Shown here one piece after another: positions 17,439-26,170 of a stretch of DNA of 64,000 bases. The stretch is from contig JAGXTE010000058.1 of the NCBI GenBank assembly GCA_018334095.1, forward strand, positions 62,001 through 126,000. The letters run 5' to 3'. The translations under genes and the position numbers were made by a program. Positions within the stretch are counted from its first letter, which is position 1. Every line of letters begins with the position of its first letter. Origin of the DNA: Nitrosarchaeum sp. (GTDB lineage: Archaea > Thermoproteota > Nitrososphaeria > Nitrososphaerales > Nitrosopumilaceae). Under the pieces are notes generated by a model. That model was given only the letters and a program-made list of their open reading frames with translations. It was not told the DNA's origin and ran no database searches.

Positions 17439-19313
17439 TTACACCATCAGTTGGGGTCTTTGTGAAAGATACTTTGGAAGGTTTAGTCCGGTAAATGGTT
17501 TGCCTTTTGTTTGTTCACTAATTTCATTAATAAAATCATCAAATGTCAATTCTCTAACATTTCCTGTTTGCCTATCCCTAATACTTAGATTTTCCGAATT
17601 TGCTTCTTTTTCTCCAATTACGAGAGTATAACGAATCCAATCTCTTTCAGCATCTCTGATTCTCTTTCCTATAGTTTCGTTTCTATCATCTATATCTACA
17701 CGAATATTCCGAGATGATAATTTATCAGATAAACTATCACAAATATTAGAAAATTCTTCTTTAAGTGGAATCACTCTAACTTGTGTTGGTGCAAGCCATA
17801 ATGGAAACTGGGGTTTTTTTCCTTCTTTAATTTCCTGAGCTGCTTTTTCTAAAATTACATAGATTACTCGCTCAATTGCCCCACTCGGAGAATTATGCAA
17901 TATGATAGGATTTTTACGAGTGTTATGTTCGTCTACAAATTCAATACCATAACGATTTCCATTTTCAACATCAATTTGATCAGTAGAAAGAGCAGATGCT
18001 TTTCCCATAGAATCTACAAAGTTAAATTCCCATTTTAAAACAAAATAAAAGAATTTTTCTTTCCACATTTCAACAAGCACAGGTCTACCATGTTTCTTTA
18101 CTAATTCATTAATTGATGATTTGTTTTCATTGTAGAAATCCTCAGTAAATCTAATTGCCATCTCATAATCAGACTCTACAATTCCAAGTTCTGTTAGAAC
18201 ATTGCGAGATAAATCAAATCTAACTTTGATTTCTTCTATAGATTGTATCATATCTTTGCAAAATGCATGACAGTCAGGCATAGTAAATGCTCTTAATCGT
18301 CTTAATCCAACCAACTCTCCAGATTGTTCACGTCTAAAACTATAACGAGTTAATTCGTATAATCGATAAGGTAGATTCTTGTATGACATTTGAAATTCAT
18401 TTGCCATCAAAAATTGCCCAAAACAGGCTGCAAATCTTAAAAATAATTTTTTGCCTTCAGAATCAATATTGTATTGTCTTGCAGGAAATCTATTGAAATA
18501 GCTAACCATACTTGGATGATGAGAATCATACATAATTGGAGTCTCAACTTCATAACCGCCATACTCTTTGACTTTATCGGTGACAAATCTTTCAATGAGG
18601 GATTTTATCAAACGACCGTTTGGAAAAAAGCGCATGTTTCCAGAATCAGATGCAGGTTCATAGTCTGCAATTCCCATTTTCTTCATCAACGCAACATGTG
18701 GTGGCGGTTCATCTACTGCTCGTTTTTTTGCTGACTCGTATTTTGCAAGCACTTCAAGTTTTGGATATTTTGAGAAATTAAAATCTCCAATGTTTTCAAG
18801 TGTACCTTCTGGAGAAAGTATCTTCCAATACGAAGTAATTTTTGATTCTCCTTTTAGTGCTTCAGAAGTCATCTCTTTTTCTTCAGTAGATGTTTTTTCA
18901 CCAATGTTTTCTTTTGTTACAACTTTGGAACTTTCAGCTAATGGGTGTCCTTTTACTTTAAGATGATATGATTTTGTCCAACCAAACGGAGAGTGAGATA
19001 CTTCAAGGTCAGTTGCAGAAGACTCCATCTCTTTAAGTAAGGATAATGCAGTGGATGGTGCCGCTAAATTTGAGCTAAGATGAGCATATGGATATAATAG
19101 TAATTTTTTACATCCAATTTTTGCCATGGAATTTTTTATTTGAGAAATTGCACTTTGAGCAACAGATGAATCATCACCATTTTCGATTGCTACAAAAACA
19201 ACAACAACTTCTTCTAATCTTTTTGTTTCAGGAACAACCTCTTCAGCACTTTTGATCTCCTTTTTTATTGGAGTATACTCTATGCTGTCACAATGCAATT
19301 GCAGTATACGCAT
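17439..19313 (-). CDS. thrS: Threonyl-tRNA synthetase, archaeal type
   Basis: 624-aa class II synthetase. The N-terminal domain (MRILQLHCDSIEYTPIKKEI, LLLYPYAHLSSNLAAP) is the archaeal D-aminoacyl-tRNA-deacylase-like editing domain that removes Ser from tRNA-Thr. The catalytic core has class II motifs: PHPSMVSYF, LRFAACFGQF, YRLYELTRYSFRREQSGELVGLRRLRAFTMPDCHAF (motif 2) and the C-terminal NSPSGAIERVIYVI (motif 3). It is followed by an anticodon-binding domain (PLWLAPTQVRVIPL). The ATG at 19313 is the homologous start; frames further upstream add an unrelated 26 residues. It is co-transcribed with speB. Confidence 0.94.
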   Translation of the reverse strand: MRILQLHCDSIEYTPIKKEIKSAEEVVPETKRLEEVVVVFVAIENGDDSSVAQSAISQIKNSMAKIGCKKLLLYPYAHLSSNLAAPSTALSLLKEMESSATDLEVSHSPFGWTKSYHLKVKGHPLAESSKVVTKENIGEKTSTEEKEMTSEALKGESKITSYWKILSPEGTLENIGDFNFSKYPKLEVLAKYESAKKRAVDEPPPHVALMKKMGIADYEPASDSGNMRFFPNGRLIKSLIERFVTDKVKEYGGYEVETPIMYDSHHPSMVSYFNRFPARQYNIDSEGKKLFLRFAACFGQFLMANEFQMSYKNLPYRLYELTRYSFRREQSGELVGLRRLRAFTMPDCHAFCKDMIQSIEEIKVRFDLSRNVLTELGIVESDYEMAIRFTEDFYNENKSSINELVKKHGRPVLVEMWKEKFFYFVLKWEFNFVDSMGKASALSTDQIDVENGNRYGIEFVDEHNTRKNPIILHNSPSGAIERVIYVILEKAAQEIKEGKKPQFPLWLAPTQVRVIPLKEEFSNICDSLSDKLSSRNIRVDIDDRNETIGKRIRDAERDWIRYTLVIGEKEANSENLSIRDRQTGNVRELTFDDFINEISEQTKGKPFTGLNLPKYLSQRPQLMV

Positions 19314-19442
19314 ATTCTCAAACCAAATAATAATTGAATTAAGTCTTTGGTTAAAAAACCAAACATTACGATTTTCGTGCCTATTTTTCACGCATAAAGA
19401 TTCAATGGAAAGACATGCTGGAAAAATATAGCATTTACACTG

Positions 19443-19844
19443 TTAACCCCATTCATATATAGAAAATGAAAATTCTTCTTTTGCGTCTTTTTTGATTAGA
19501 TTTTTTTCTAGGATAATTCTACAAATCAAACTTGGATCAGTTATGATTTCCAGACCTTTAAGAGCATCTTTCTTGGTAGACATTTCATCTCCAAGAATTT
19601 TAACAATGACATCAAAAAGGCTAGAAAGATCCTTTTTTGAATATTTTGCCTTGTGTAGATAAAATATAATACTAAGAGACAGGGGTTTTCCGGTACATCT
19701 CTTCTGCACATTACTGATGTTTTTACCCAGTTTAGTTAGTACTGCTTCACGAATTAGTAATTTTGTCTCCTTTGCCTTTTTCCCTGTAGACAATGGAACA
19801 AGTTCGCTAACTTTGATATTTTGTAACAATACGTCGCCTTTCAT
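19443..19844 (-). CDS. Hypothetical protein, possibly RusA-like
   Basis: 133-aa basic protein without a firm family. A central segment (KPLSLSIIFYLHKAKYSKKDLSSLFDVIVKILGDEM) has the strand followed by D-x-x-x-L-x-D-x2-x-K-x-L layout of RusA-type Holliday-junction nucleases, but the acidic residues are only partly conserved. This is a weak suggestion. It lies upstream of thrS with a 129-bp gap. Confidence 0.5.
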   Translation of the reverse strand: MKGDVLLQNIKVSELVPLSTGKKAKETKLLIREAVLTKLGKNISNVQKRCTGKPLSLSIIFYLHKAKYSKKDLSSLFDVIVKILGDEMSTKKDALKGLEIITDPSLICRIILEKNLIKKDAKEEFSFSIYEWG

Positions 19845-19997
19845 AACATTACTAAAAACAAGGTGAATTTAATCCGGGATCATAATAAAATATGATTGAA
19901 AAGTTTACTTTTTGAATTATTTGATACAATATTGTTTTACATTAAAAATAAAGAACACTGCATAGGCGTGAATTTATGTTGATTTTTTTAAAGATCA

Positions 19998-20342
19998 TTA
20001 TTTTTGTTTTTCAATCTTATCTCTTAGAGTAATTATTGAACGTAAAATCAATCCAGAGATACCCAAATTAGATTTAAGAAACAACACTGTACGTTTAAGA
20101 GAATCAACACCGCGAAATCCCTCATCATAAATCATCTCTACTGATCCCTTGTCAGTATCAACAAAAGATGTGATTAGCGAATAAGGTCCTAATTTCTCAT
20201 CATTTTTTTCAATATAAAGTCGAAGTTCCACAGTGTTTATCAGAAATTCTTGTTCAGCAAAACTACTTGCCGAAATCAATACCTCAACTTCATCAGGACT
20301 TCGGTTTATTCTTTGAGGATCATGTAAATCGATGATATTCAT
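19998..20342 (-). CDS. Hypothetical protein, 114 aa
   Basis: Not recognised. Mixed alpha/beta soluble protein, acidic first half and basic C-terminus (RSIITLRDKIEKQK). There are no membrane segments or cysteine motifs. It begins 6 bp after the stop of the rhodanese-like gene, so the two form a two-gene operon and may work together. Confidence 0.6.
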   Translation of the reverse strand: MNIIDLHDPQRINRSPDEVEVLISASSFAEQEFLINTVELRLYIEKNDEKLGPYSLITSFVDTDKGSVEMIYDEGFRGVDSLKRTVLFLKSNLGISGLILRSIITLRDKIEKQK

Positions 20343-20348
20343 TATGTG

Positions 20349-20711
20349 TTATGGGTATTTTGTTCCCACATAAGAAATATTTGTAAAATAAAGTCTGTAT
20401 GGCCAATTGTTTATTCCACCAATCAAATAATAGGCATCAATATCATGAGAACACAAAGCGATTGCCATCTGTTTTGATTGTTCGTCGTCTTTACTTATCA
20501 AAATTATCTTCGAATATTTTGGAACATCAATTAAACTCCCTTCAACATATTTTACTAAACTAGATTTTTTAATATGCCCTTTAGCAAACTCTTCTTTTTT
20601 TCGCAAGTCATAAATTATAATATTATCATCAGTATTAATAAAATTCAATAGTTCTGATGATGTAAACCCAATTCCAATATCAGAGTTTTTCATTTTAATC
20701 TCAATTGTCAA
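20349..20711 (-). CDS. Rhodanese-like domain lacking active-site cysteine
   Basis: 120 aa. IIYDLRKKEEFAKGHIKKSSLV matches the conserved rhodanese DxRxxxEFxxGHIxGA element, and YYLIGGINNWPY matches the C-terminal GGxxxW turn. The active-site loop, normally CRxGxRS, reads SKDDEQS, so the catalytic cysteine is absent. This points to a non-catalytic rhodanese fold used for binding or regulation. The start may be the ATG at 20693 (MKNSDIG). First gene of a pair. Confidence 0.7.
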   Translation of the reverse strand: MTIEIKMKNSDIGIGFTSSELLNFINTDDNIIIYDLRKKEEFAKGHIKKSSLVKYVEGSLIDVPKYSKIILISKDDEQSKQMAIALCSHDIDAYYLIGGINNWPYRLYFTNISYVGTKYP

Positions 20712-20846
20712 TCAATTGATCTAGTTTAAAAATTAGTCTAAAAATCACATCATGAATGATAATTAGATAAAATCATCAGTATGACGTATTTATTTTCTGA
20801 CTACATGACACAAACTTAATCAATAGGGATTCTAGGTGAAGCGTGA

Positions 20847-22649
20847 ATGTCCCAAGAGGGTAATCAGACAGATTATTTTAATAAAAAAGTATCACAATAT
20901 TATAGAACAAATATTCTAATGTTATCAGAACATGTTAGGGTTTCTGAAGCGTGTACAATATTAAAAAAAAAGGATCTAGATGAAATTATTGTAGTAGATG
21001 AATCATACAATCCATTGGGGATAGTTACAGATGAAGACATTTTAACAAAATTAAGTGAGTCATTTGTTAACCCAACAAAGACTACACTAGGAGATATCAT
21101 GGTATTTCCATTAATCACAATTAGAGAAAATCAAACTATTTCTGAAGCGCTTGCAATAATGCGTGAGAAAAAAATTCGAAAATTAGCAGTATTATCAAAT
21201 AGCGAGATGGTTGTTGGAATGCTTTACTTGGACACAATAGCCAATCTTGTAAAAAGATCATTGATCAAACAACAAAAACAATCCACATTTTTAGGAATTA
21301 TTTGGAATCTCGGCGTCATATTGCAATTTACTGGAGTGTTGATGTTCATTCCAGGAATTGTTGCAACAGTACTAAACGATTCTGTTGTTGCAACTGGAAT
21401 ATATCTAATGTCAATTTTACTAATAATTTCTGGTTTTTTCATGAATTCTTATGGTCAAAAGCATCCTTTGACATTAAGAGGAACTGCAATTCTAGTTTTT
21501 GCAAGTTTCATAATTTTAGTATTGTTTGGCATGATACCTCAACTTTTTGTAATTGATTTTGGAAGTAATGATCCGCTAGAACTATTTGCAGATGGATTTT
21601 TTGAAAGCTCTGCAGGATTTACAACCGGAGGATATTCCCTTGTACAAAATCCTGAAGACTTGCCAAGAAGTTTTACATTTTACCGTGGATATGCCCAGTT
21701 TGTTGGAGGTTTGAGCTTTATCTATCTGATTGTAACTGTATTTTATTCAGAAAGGCAAATCAAAATGATGAGAGGATTCATTTCAGGAAATGTCCCACAT
21801 CTAAAAAATTTACTTGCAACAATCACAATAATTTTTTCAATTTATGCAGTATCAATTGCTTTACTGTTATTTTATTTAGGAGAAGGTGAAATATTAGATG
21901 ATTTTGCATTAGCTTTTAGTGCATTATCTACAGGTGGGACTAGTCCAGATTCTAAGATATTTGACGATTTTACCACACCAAAATATTTAGTATTAATAGC
22001 TGCGATGATACTTGGGTCACTGCCATTTAGTGTACATTATGCATTTGTCAGAAAAAAATTTTTTACAATTAAATTAACCAAAGAGGTATTAGTGTACCTA
22101 AGTCTACTAGTTATTTTTTGCATTACATTCACATTATCAATGGGGCTAAATTGGCAGGATGGAATATTTAACATGATTTCAGCAAGTACAACTACAGGAT
22201 TTCAAACAGCAAATCTAGAGAACATAAATCCACTTGCACTTACAATAATCACCATTGCCATGATAATTGGAGGTTGTGGATTTTCTACTGCTGGAGGGAT
22301 CAAAATTTTTAGATTCATACACCTAGCAAAGATTAGACATGTTTTTAATCGAAAAAATGCTCAGATATCTGAATCGGATAAAAAAGACATCATAGTTGGA
22401 ATTATAATTTTGGCAGTATCTGTAATTGTTCCACTTCTAATTGCCACATACATGCATACAATAGGATATGATTTTCAAAATGCGTTTTTTGATGGAATTT
22501 CTGCCATAACAACAACTGGACACGGTGCAGGAACTGTCAATTCAGCACTTAGTCCTACAATGACAGTAATATTTGGATTTTTGATGATCCTTGGAAGAAT
22601 TGAGATAATTTTACTAGTGTATTTATTTATTCCAAAACTAATGAATTAA
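20847..22649 (+). CDS. trkH: TrkH-type K+ transporter with N-terminal CBS pair
   Basis: 600 aa. Residues about 20-130 contain two CBS domains (ILKKKDLDEIIVVDESYNPLGIVTDEDIL and MREKKIRKLAVLSNSEMVVGML) that usually bind adenine nucleotides. From about residue 145 a TrkH/KtrB transporter follows. Four pore-loop filters are visible: SSAGFTTGGYS (about 253), LSTGGTSPDS (about 356), STTTGFQTANL (about 446) and ITTTGHGAGT (about 553). CBS and TrkH in one chain is uncommon; normally a separate TrkA/KtrA protein regulates the channel. AGGTGA at 20834-20839 is a good Shine-Dalgarno 7 bp before the ATG. No TrkA is adjacent. Confidence 0.88.
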   Translation: MSQEGNQTDYFNKKVSQYYRTNILMLSEHVRVSEACTILKKKDLDEIIVVDESYNPLGIVTDEDILTKLSESFVNPTKTTLGDIMVFPLITIRENQTISEALAIMREKKIRKLAVLSNSEMVVGMLYLDTIANLVKRSLIKQQKQSTFLGIIWNLGVILQFTGVLMFIPGIVATVLNDSVVATGIYLMSILLIISGFFMNSYGQKHPLTLRGTAILVFASFIILVLFGMIPQLFVIDFGSNDPLELFADGFFESSAGFTTGGYSLVQNPEDLPRSFTFYRGYAQFVGGLSFIYLIVTVFYSERQIKMMRGFISGNVPHLKNLLATITIIFSIYAVSIALLLFYLGEGEILDDFALAFSALSTGGTSPDSKIFDDFTTPKYLVLIAAMILGSLPFSVHYAFVRKKFFTIKLTKEVLVYLSLLVIFCITFTLSMGLNWQDGIFNMISASTTTGFQTANLENINPLALTIITIAMIIGGCGFSTAGGIKIFRFIHLAKIRHVFNRKNAQISESDKKDIIVGIIILAVSVIVPLLIATYMHTIGYDFQNAFFDGISAITTTGHGAGTVNSALSPTMTVIFGFLMILGRIEIILLVYLFIPKLMN

Positions 22650-22716
22650 AATCGAATATACAACAGATTATTTGAAAAAACATATTGAAACAAAAAACAA
22701 GAAAAACAAAGAAAAT

Positions 22717-22929
22717 CTAAAACTTGTCAAAACGAGCACGTTCTAGATCTCTATCATCTTTAGATTCTTTTTTCCATTCTTTGTAATGTTCTTTACAAAG
22801 AACAGTCTTTTTGCCAACGGACACTACACGTAATCCTGCGTTTTCTACTTTGGTTGTATTTAATGAACGGGCTCCTTCTTTATCACAGCCATCAACATTA
22901 CATTTTGCGCCTTTTGAAACAATACCCAT
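22717..22929 (-). CDS. Small zinc-binding protein, 70 aa
   Basis: Basic protein with CNVDGCDKEGARS (C-x4-C) near the N-terminus and VLCKEHYKEWKKE (C-x2-H) after a short beta hairpin, followed by a charged helical tail. This gives a C4/C3H zinc site. It resembles the protein at 4879-5064 in its ending. A probable thaumarchaeal-specific family, possibly nucleic-acid binding by charge. Function unknown. Confidence 0.65.
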   Translation of the reverse strand: MGIVSKGAKCNVDGCDKEGARSLNTTKVENAGLRVVSVGKKTVLCKEHYKEWKKESKDDRDLERARFDKF

Positions 22930-23026
22930 GATTATGGATAAATTAGATGTTATTTATATTTGAGAAAAAGCAACATTGCCAATATGGTTTTTTAATTTAT
23001 GATTTAAAAATCAAAATTATACATCG

Positions 23027-23034
23027 TTTATAAG
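23027..23034 (+). promoter_or_regulatory. TATA box of S25e
   Basis: TTTATAAG centred at 23030.5. Twenty-six bp downstream is the ATG of S25e (23057), so the mRNA should be leaderless. Confidence 0.5.
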
Positions 23035-23056
23035 AGGAATATTTTTTTCAGACAAT

Positions 23057-23386
23057 ATGGGTGGAACCAAAAAAGTTAGTCCAGCAAAACAGGACAAGAC
23101 TCAAAATGCAAAGGATGGAAAAGATCCAAAGGATTCAAAAAAGAGTAGAAAAGATAGAGGGGAGGGAGGTCCACGTAAAGCAGAGATTACAGTAATGGTA
23201 AATGAAGCAGAAGCAATTAAAATAATCAAAAGCTCCAAAGTCGTAACAGTTCACGATCTTGCAAGACAGACTGGAGTTAAAATATCAGCAGCAAATGCAT
23301 TTTTAATAGAATCAACAAAGAAAGGAATTGTAAAGCGTACTGGTGGATATAGCGGACATTACATCTATCAAGCAGTTTCCTCATAG
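23057..23386 (+). CDS. rps25e: 30S ribosomal protein S25e
   Basis: 109 aa. A long Lys-rich disordered N-terminus (about 45 residues) is followed by the S25e winged helix (ITVMVNEAEAIKIIKSSKVVTVHDLARQTGVKISAANAFLIESTKKGIVKRTGGYSGHYIYQ). Usual family length. The 3' end overlaps by 19 bp the end of the convergent cyclophilin-like gene. Confidence 0.92.
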   Translation: MGGTKKVSPAKQDKTQNAKDGKDPKDSKKSRKDRGEGGPRKAEITVMVNEAEAIKIIKSSKVVTVHDLARQTGVKISAANAFLIESTKKGIVKRTGGYSGHYIYQAVSS

Positions 23387-23754
23387 AGACAAAAAACGTC
23401 TCCAGATTTCACATCTTTTAGCGCATCAATGTTTTCTAACATTTTTCCAATAGGAGTCATAATTTTTCCAGGAGCAGCATCGTCAACAAAAAAGCATACA
23501 CTACCAGTAGAAGACAAAAAAGCAATATCTCCTTTTTTGAATTCTTTTGTGGATCTTTCAATTCCAGAATCAAGTATCGTTTCAAAATAAGCAATATTTT
23601 TTCCCAGAAAATGAGCGTGTCCTTCCAATGGCAAAGATCTCATTATGGTCCCAACCGTCCTTGGAGACAGATGGCGTTTAAGATCACAGCGGATCTTTAT
23701 TTTTCCTTTAATTTCCAAAATTATCTGCTTTCGCGAGACTGATGGTGAGCTCAA
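23368..23754 (-). CDS. Cyclophilin-like fold protein
   Basis: 128 aa counted from a TTG at 23754. Residues after about 15 (KIKIRCDLKRHLSPRTVGTIMRSLPLEGHAHFLGKNIAYF ... KKGDIAFLSSTGSVCFFVDD) match the archaeal/bacterial cyclophilin-like family of beta-barrel proteins (DUF369/PF04126 type). Earlier starts in the frame would run 168 bp into the divergent rpoK gene and translate low-complexity antisense of its acidic region, so they are rejected. Catalytic prolyl isomerase activity is not expected for this subgroup. The fourth base of evidence is position: it lies divergently against rpoK with about 50 bp between starts. Confidence 0.7.
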   Translation of the reverse strand: MSSPSVSRKQIILEIKGKIKIRCDLKRHLSPRTVGTIMRSLPLEGHAHFLGKNIAYFETILDSGIERSTKEFKKGDIAFLSSTGSVCFFVDDAAPGKIMTPIGKMLENIDALKDVKSGDVFCLYEETA

Positions 23755-23776
23755 TTTGTAGTTTAAAATTATTGGA

Positions 23777-23784
23777 TTATATAA
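23777..23784 (+). promoter_or_regulatory. TATA box of rpoK
   Basis: TTATATAA centred at 23780.5. Twenty-six to 27 bp downstream is 23807, exactly a TTG codon in the rpoK frame, pointing to a leaderless start there rather than at the TTG 18 bp upstream. Confidence 0.55.
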
Positions 23785-23806
23785 CGCTTTGAGAGAATTT
23801 GGGTAC

Positions 23807-24322
23807 TTGTCGGATTCTAACGAAGCTGAATTAATTGTAGAAGAACCAGAAGAATATGTAGAAGCTCCTGAAGTAGAGGAAGTTTTTGAAGGAGACGTAG
23901 AAGTAAACACCGGATTGAACAAAGCATTAGATACTTATCGAAAATTAATTGAAAAAAATGAAGGTCTAGAACCGCTAACTGAAAAACAACAAGAGGCACT
24001 AGAAAAAAGAATCAAAGAAATAGAATCACGAGAAGTAGTTGAAACAATTTTAGAACATGATCCAGTAGAAATTCCATGTGAAAAAGGCAAGATATCAATT
24101 GGACCTCCAACACTAACAAGATTTGAGAAGGCAAGAATTATGGGGGCAAGAGCGTTACAGTTATCATTAGGAGCACCACCATTCATTCCAATTCCAAAAA
24201 CTGCAAGAATATCATTAGATATTGCCATGGAAGAATTAGAACAAAGAGTTATTCCAATTACTATTAGAAGAGTACTCCCTAACGGAGATTATCAAAACAT
24301 ACCAATTGAATACTTTGATTAA
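23807..24322 (+). CDS. rpoK: RNA polymerase subunit K (Rpb6) with acidic N-terminal extension
   Basis: 171 aa. The C-terminal 75 residues are the conserved RpoK/Rpb6 core (GPPTLTRFEKARIMGARALQLSLGAPPFI, then TARISLDIAMEELEQRVIPITIRRVLPNG), needed for RNA polymerase assembly. The first about 95 residues are an extension: strongly acidic (EEPEEYVEAPEVEEVFEGDVEV) followed by a charged coiled-coil-like helix. Stand-alone archaeal RpoK is usually 55-110 aa. The TTG at 23807 is chosen because the TATA box at 23777 places the transcript start on it; a TTG at 23789 is the alternative. Confidence 0.88.
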   Translation: MSDSNEAELIVEEPEEYVEAPEVEEVFEGDVEVNTGLNKALDTYRKLIEKNEGLEPLTEKQQEALEKRIKEIESREVVETILEHDPVEIPCEKGKISIGPPTLTRFEKARIMGARALQLSLGAPPFIPIPKTARISLDIAMEELEQRVIPITIRRVLPNGDYQNIPIEYFD

Positions 24323-24377
24323 GTGAATCAATCGTCGATAAAACTTAATAGAACACAAAATTGCGAATTATTGAATA

Positions 24378-24692
24378 ATGCTCATGGAAGAGATTAAAAA
24401 AGAATATGGTCAAGAGCAGATCAACAAACCTGAAACGACTATACTTCATATCAGAAATGATCCAGTAATGCAAGTAGCTCTAGATGTATTGCCAATTTTA
24501 GGAAATAAAAAGAAAGTAATACTTCGAGCAGTTGGAAATTCAATTCCAAATGCAGTTGCAGTTGCAAATATCATTACCGAAAAGATGTTACATGGTAATT
24601 CAAAAGTCGAGAAGATTAAACTCGATACTGAAGCAGCCGCAGGAATAGGAAGAATGACTTCAAATATAGAAATTATTTTAATTAAAACCTAG
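24378..24692 (+). CDS. albA: Alba-family DNA/RNA-binding protein
   Basis: 104 aa. The Alba core is clear: HIRNDPVMQVALDVLPILGNKKKVILRAVGNSIPNAVAVANIITEKM, ending in a strand ASNIEIILIKT. It lacks the standard KxGK start and has IRND in its place, and it is a divergent member. It coats DNA or binds RNA as a dimer. A second ATG 6 bp downstream is possible. The stop overlaps by 4 bp the end of the convergent regulator gene. Confidence 0.8.
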   Translation: MLMEEIKKEYGQEQINKPETTILHIRNDPVMQVALDVLPILGNKKKVILRAVGNSIPNAVAVANIITEKMLHGNSKVEKIKLDTEAAAGIGRMTSNIEIILIKT

Positions 24693-25105
24693 TATACACT
24701 ACCAGGACCTTTTAGAAGCATGTTTTCACATTCTTTACAAACTTGTTCATCTATATTGGATTCTAAATTGTGATGAATCTCACAAATCAACAAGCTTGAT
24801 TTGATATAATTACAAAGACCGATAAATTTTGAAAGGCTAGACGGAGTATAAGCCATATCAGATGACAGATTATCAGTTAACTCATCAATCAAAGTAGAGA
24901 CTTGTTTTTCTGCCAAAAGTTTTGCAATTAAAGATGGATCACCACGAGTTCCACGGATGTAGTTACTAATAGCTGCTTGTGTAACTCCAAGCATTTTTGA
25001 AATTTCGTCTTCACGAATATTATGATCTTCGGCTAATTTTTTAGCAAGAATTGCTCGCAATGCAGGAATCAATGTCTTTGATTCAATTTCTGCAGGAAGT
25101 AACAT
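24689..25105 (-). CDS. HTH transcriptional regulator (COG2522-like)
   Basis: 138 aa from the ATG at 25105, where archaeal homologues begin (MLLPAEIESKTLIPALRAILAKKL). The helix-turn-helix is ISKMLGVTQAAISNYIRGTRG (about residues 34-54). The C-terminus carries a helical region and a CKECENML cysteine pair, plus one earlier CEIHH, a possible zinc site. Often adjacent to thiamine or cofactor genes in archaea; here it is divergent from an asparagine-synthase-like gene with a 120-bp gap, so it may regulate that gene. Confidence 0.8.
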   Translation of the reverse strand: MLLPAEIESKTLIPALRAILAKKLAEDHNIREDEISKMLGVTQAAISNYIRGTRGDPSLIAKLLAEKQVSTLIDELTDNLSSDMAYTPSSLSKFIGLCNYIKSSLLICEIHHNLESNIDEQVCKECENMLLKGPGSVY

Positions 25106-25225
25106 TACTCCACAAAGTTTTGATAAAGGATTTAAAGTTTGCAATACAAAAAGTTGCCTAAACAGCAGATTAGCCAATAATTAATTAGGCTAACCTATTT
25201 TAGTTTCAAAAATATAATTGATTCA

Positions 25226-26170
25226 TTGGAAGATATTTCTAAAAAACTGTATGATATTTTAAAAGAGTCATGTGAGTCATGCAAATCAAATTCATTAGCA
25301 ATATCAGGGGGGTTAGATAGTACAATTATTGCATATTTTCTAAAAGAACAAAAACCAAAATCAATTGCAATAATAGCAAAAGATTTTGTTGCAAGTGATC
25401 TTACATATTCTCAAAGAGTATCAAAGGAGTTCAACATACCATTAGTAATCAATCAAGTAAGTACCACAGATATTTTAAATGCCATAGAAGAAACCATAAA
25501 AATTCTAAGAAACTTTAACGATATTGAAATCAGAAATAATGTAGTTATGTACCTAGCAATACAGTGGGCAAAGGATCAAAAAAGTTCTGGAATTATTACA
25601 GGCGATGGTGCAGATGAATTATTTGCAGGGTATAATTTTTTGATAAAAAAATCAGAAGAGGAACTAGACAAAGAGATACAAAGAGTATGCTCTGTAATGC
25701 ATTTTCCAACGCAGGAGATAGGTAAAGCACTAGGAATAACAGTAGAATCACCATTTTTGAATGAAAATATCATAGAATTTGCAAAGACAATTCCATCAAA
25801 CCTCAAAGTTAGAGAAGAAAAAACAAAAAGATATGGAAAATGGATTCTCAGAAAGACATTTGAGAAAAACATTCCAATGCAAATTGCATGGAGAGAGAAA
25901 TCCCCCATGCAAGACGGGTCAGGTACGGCAGGACTTTCGAATTTGTTTGATTCTGTGATAAACGATCAATTATTTTTAGAAAAGAAAAAGAAAATACAAG
26001 ATGCAGATGGAGTTACAATAAGAACAAAGGAATCCATGCATTATTACGAAATATATAGAAAATTGTATCAACCCCCTACAAAGAAACAAGACAGGGAATC
26101 ATGTCCTTATTGTAATTTCAATGTAGAAAACTCAAAATTTTGTCGCATGTGTGGGGCTTTTCCAATTTAG
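25226..26170 (+). CDS. Asparagine synthase-like ATP pyrophosphatase with C-terminal zinc ribbon
   Basis: 314 aa. The PP-loop is SGGLDST (residues 27-33), with the later GDGADELFAGYNF motif of asparagine synthetase B and a substrate-loop region VESPFLNENIIEF...RYGKWILRKTFEKNIP. The N-terminal glutaminase domain of AsnB is absent, so it must use free ammonia or another amine donor. Residues about 295-310 form a zinc ribbon (CPYCNF...FCRMCG), as in proteins that modify tRNA or carrier proteins. The product could be an amide or adenylated intermediate; asparagine is not assured. TTG start. Confidence 0.8.
   Translation: MEDISKKLYDILKESCESCKSNSLAISGGLDSTIIAYFLKEQKPKSIAIIAKDFVASDLTYSQRVSKEFNIPLVINQVSTTDILNAIEETIKILRNFNDIEIRNNVVMYLAIQWAKDQKSSGIITGDGADELFAGYNFLIKKSEEELDKEIQRVCSVMHFPTQEIGKALGITVESPFLNENIIEFAKTIPSNLKVREEKTKRYGKWILRKTFEKNIPMQIAWREKSPMQDGSGTAGLSNLFDSVINDQLFLEKKKKIQDADGVTIRTKESMHYYEIYRKLYQPPTKKQDRESCPYCNFNVENSKFCRMCGAFPI

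Noticed and set aside
23368-23922. Long minus-strand frame extending over the start of rpoK
   Set aside because: Only the part up to 23754 matches the cyclophilin-like family. Beyond it the frame is antisense to the acidic region of rpoK and gives Ser/Thr low-complexity sequence.
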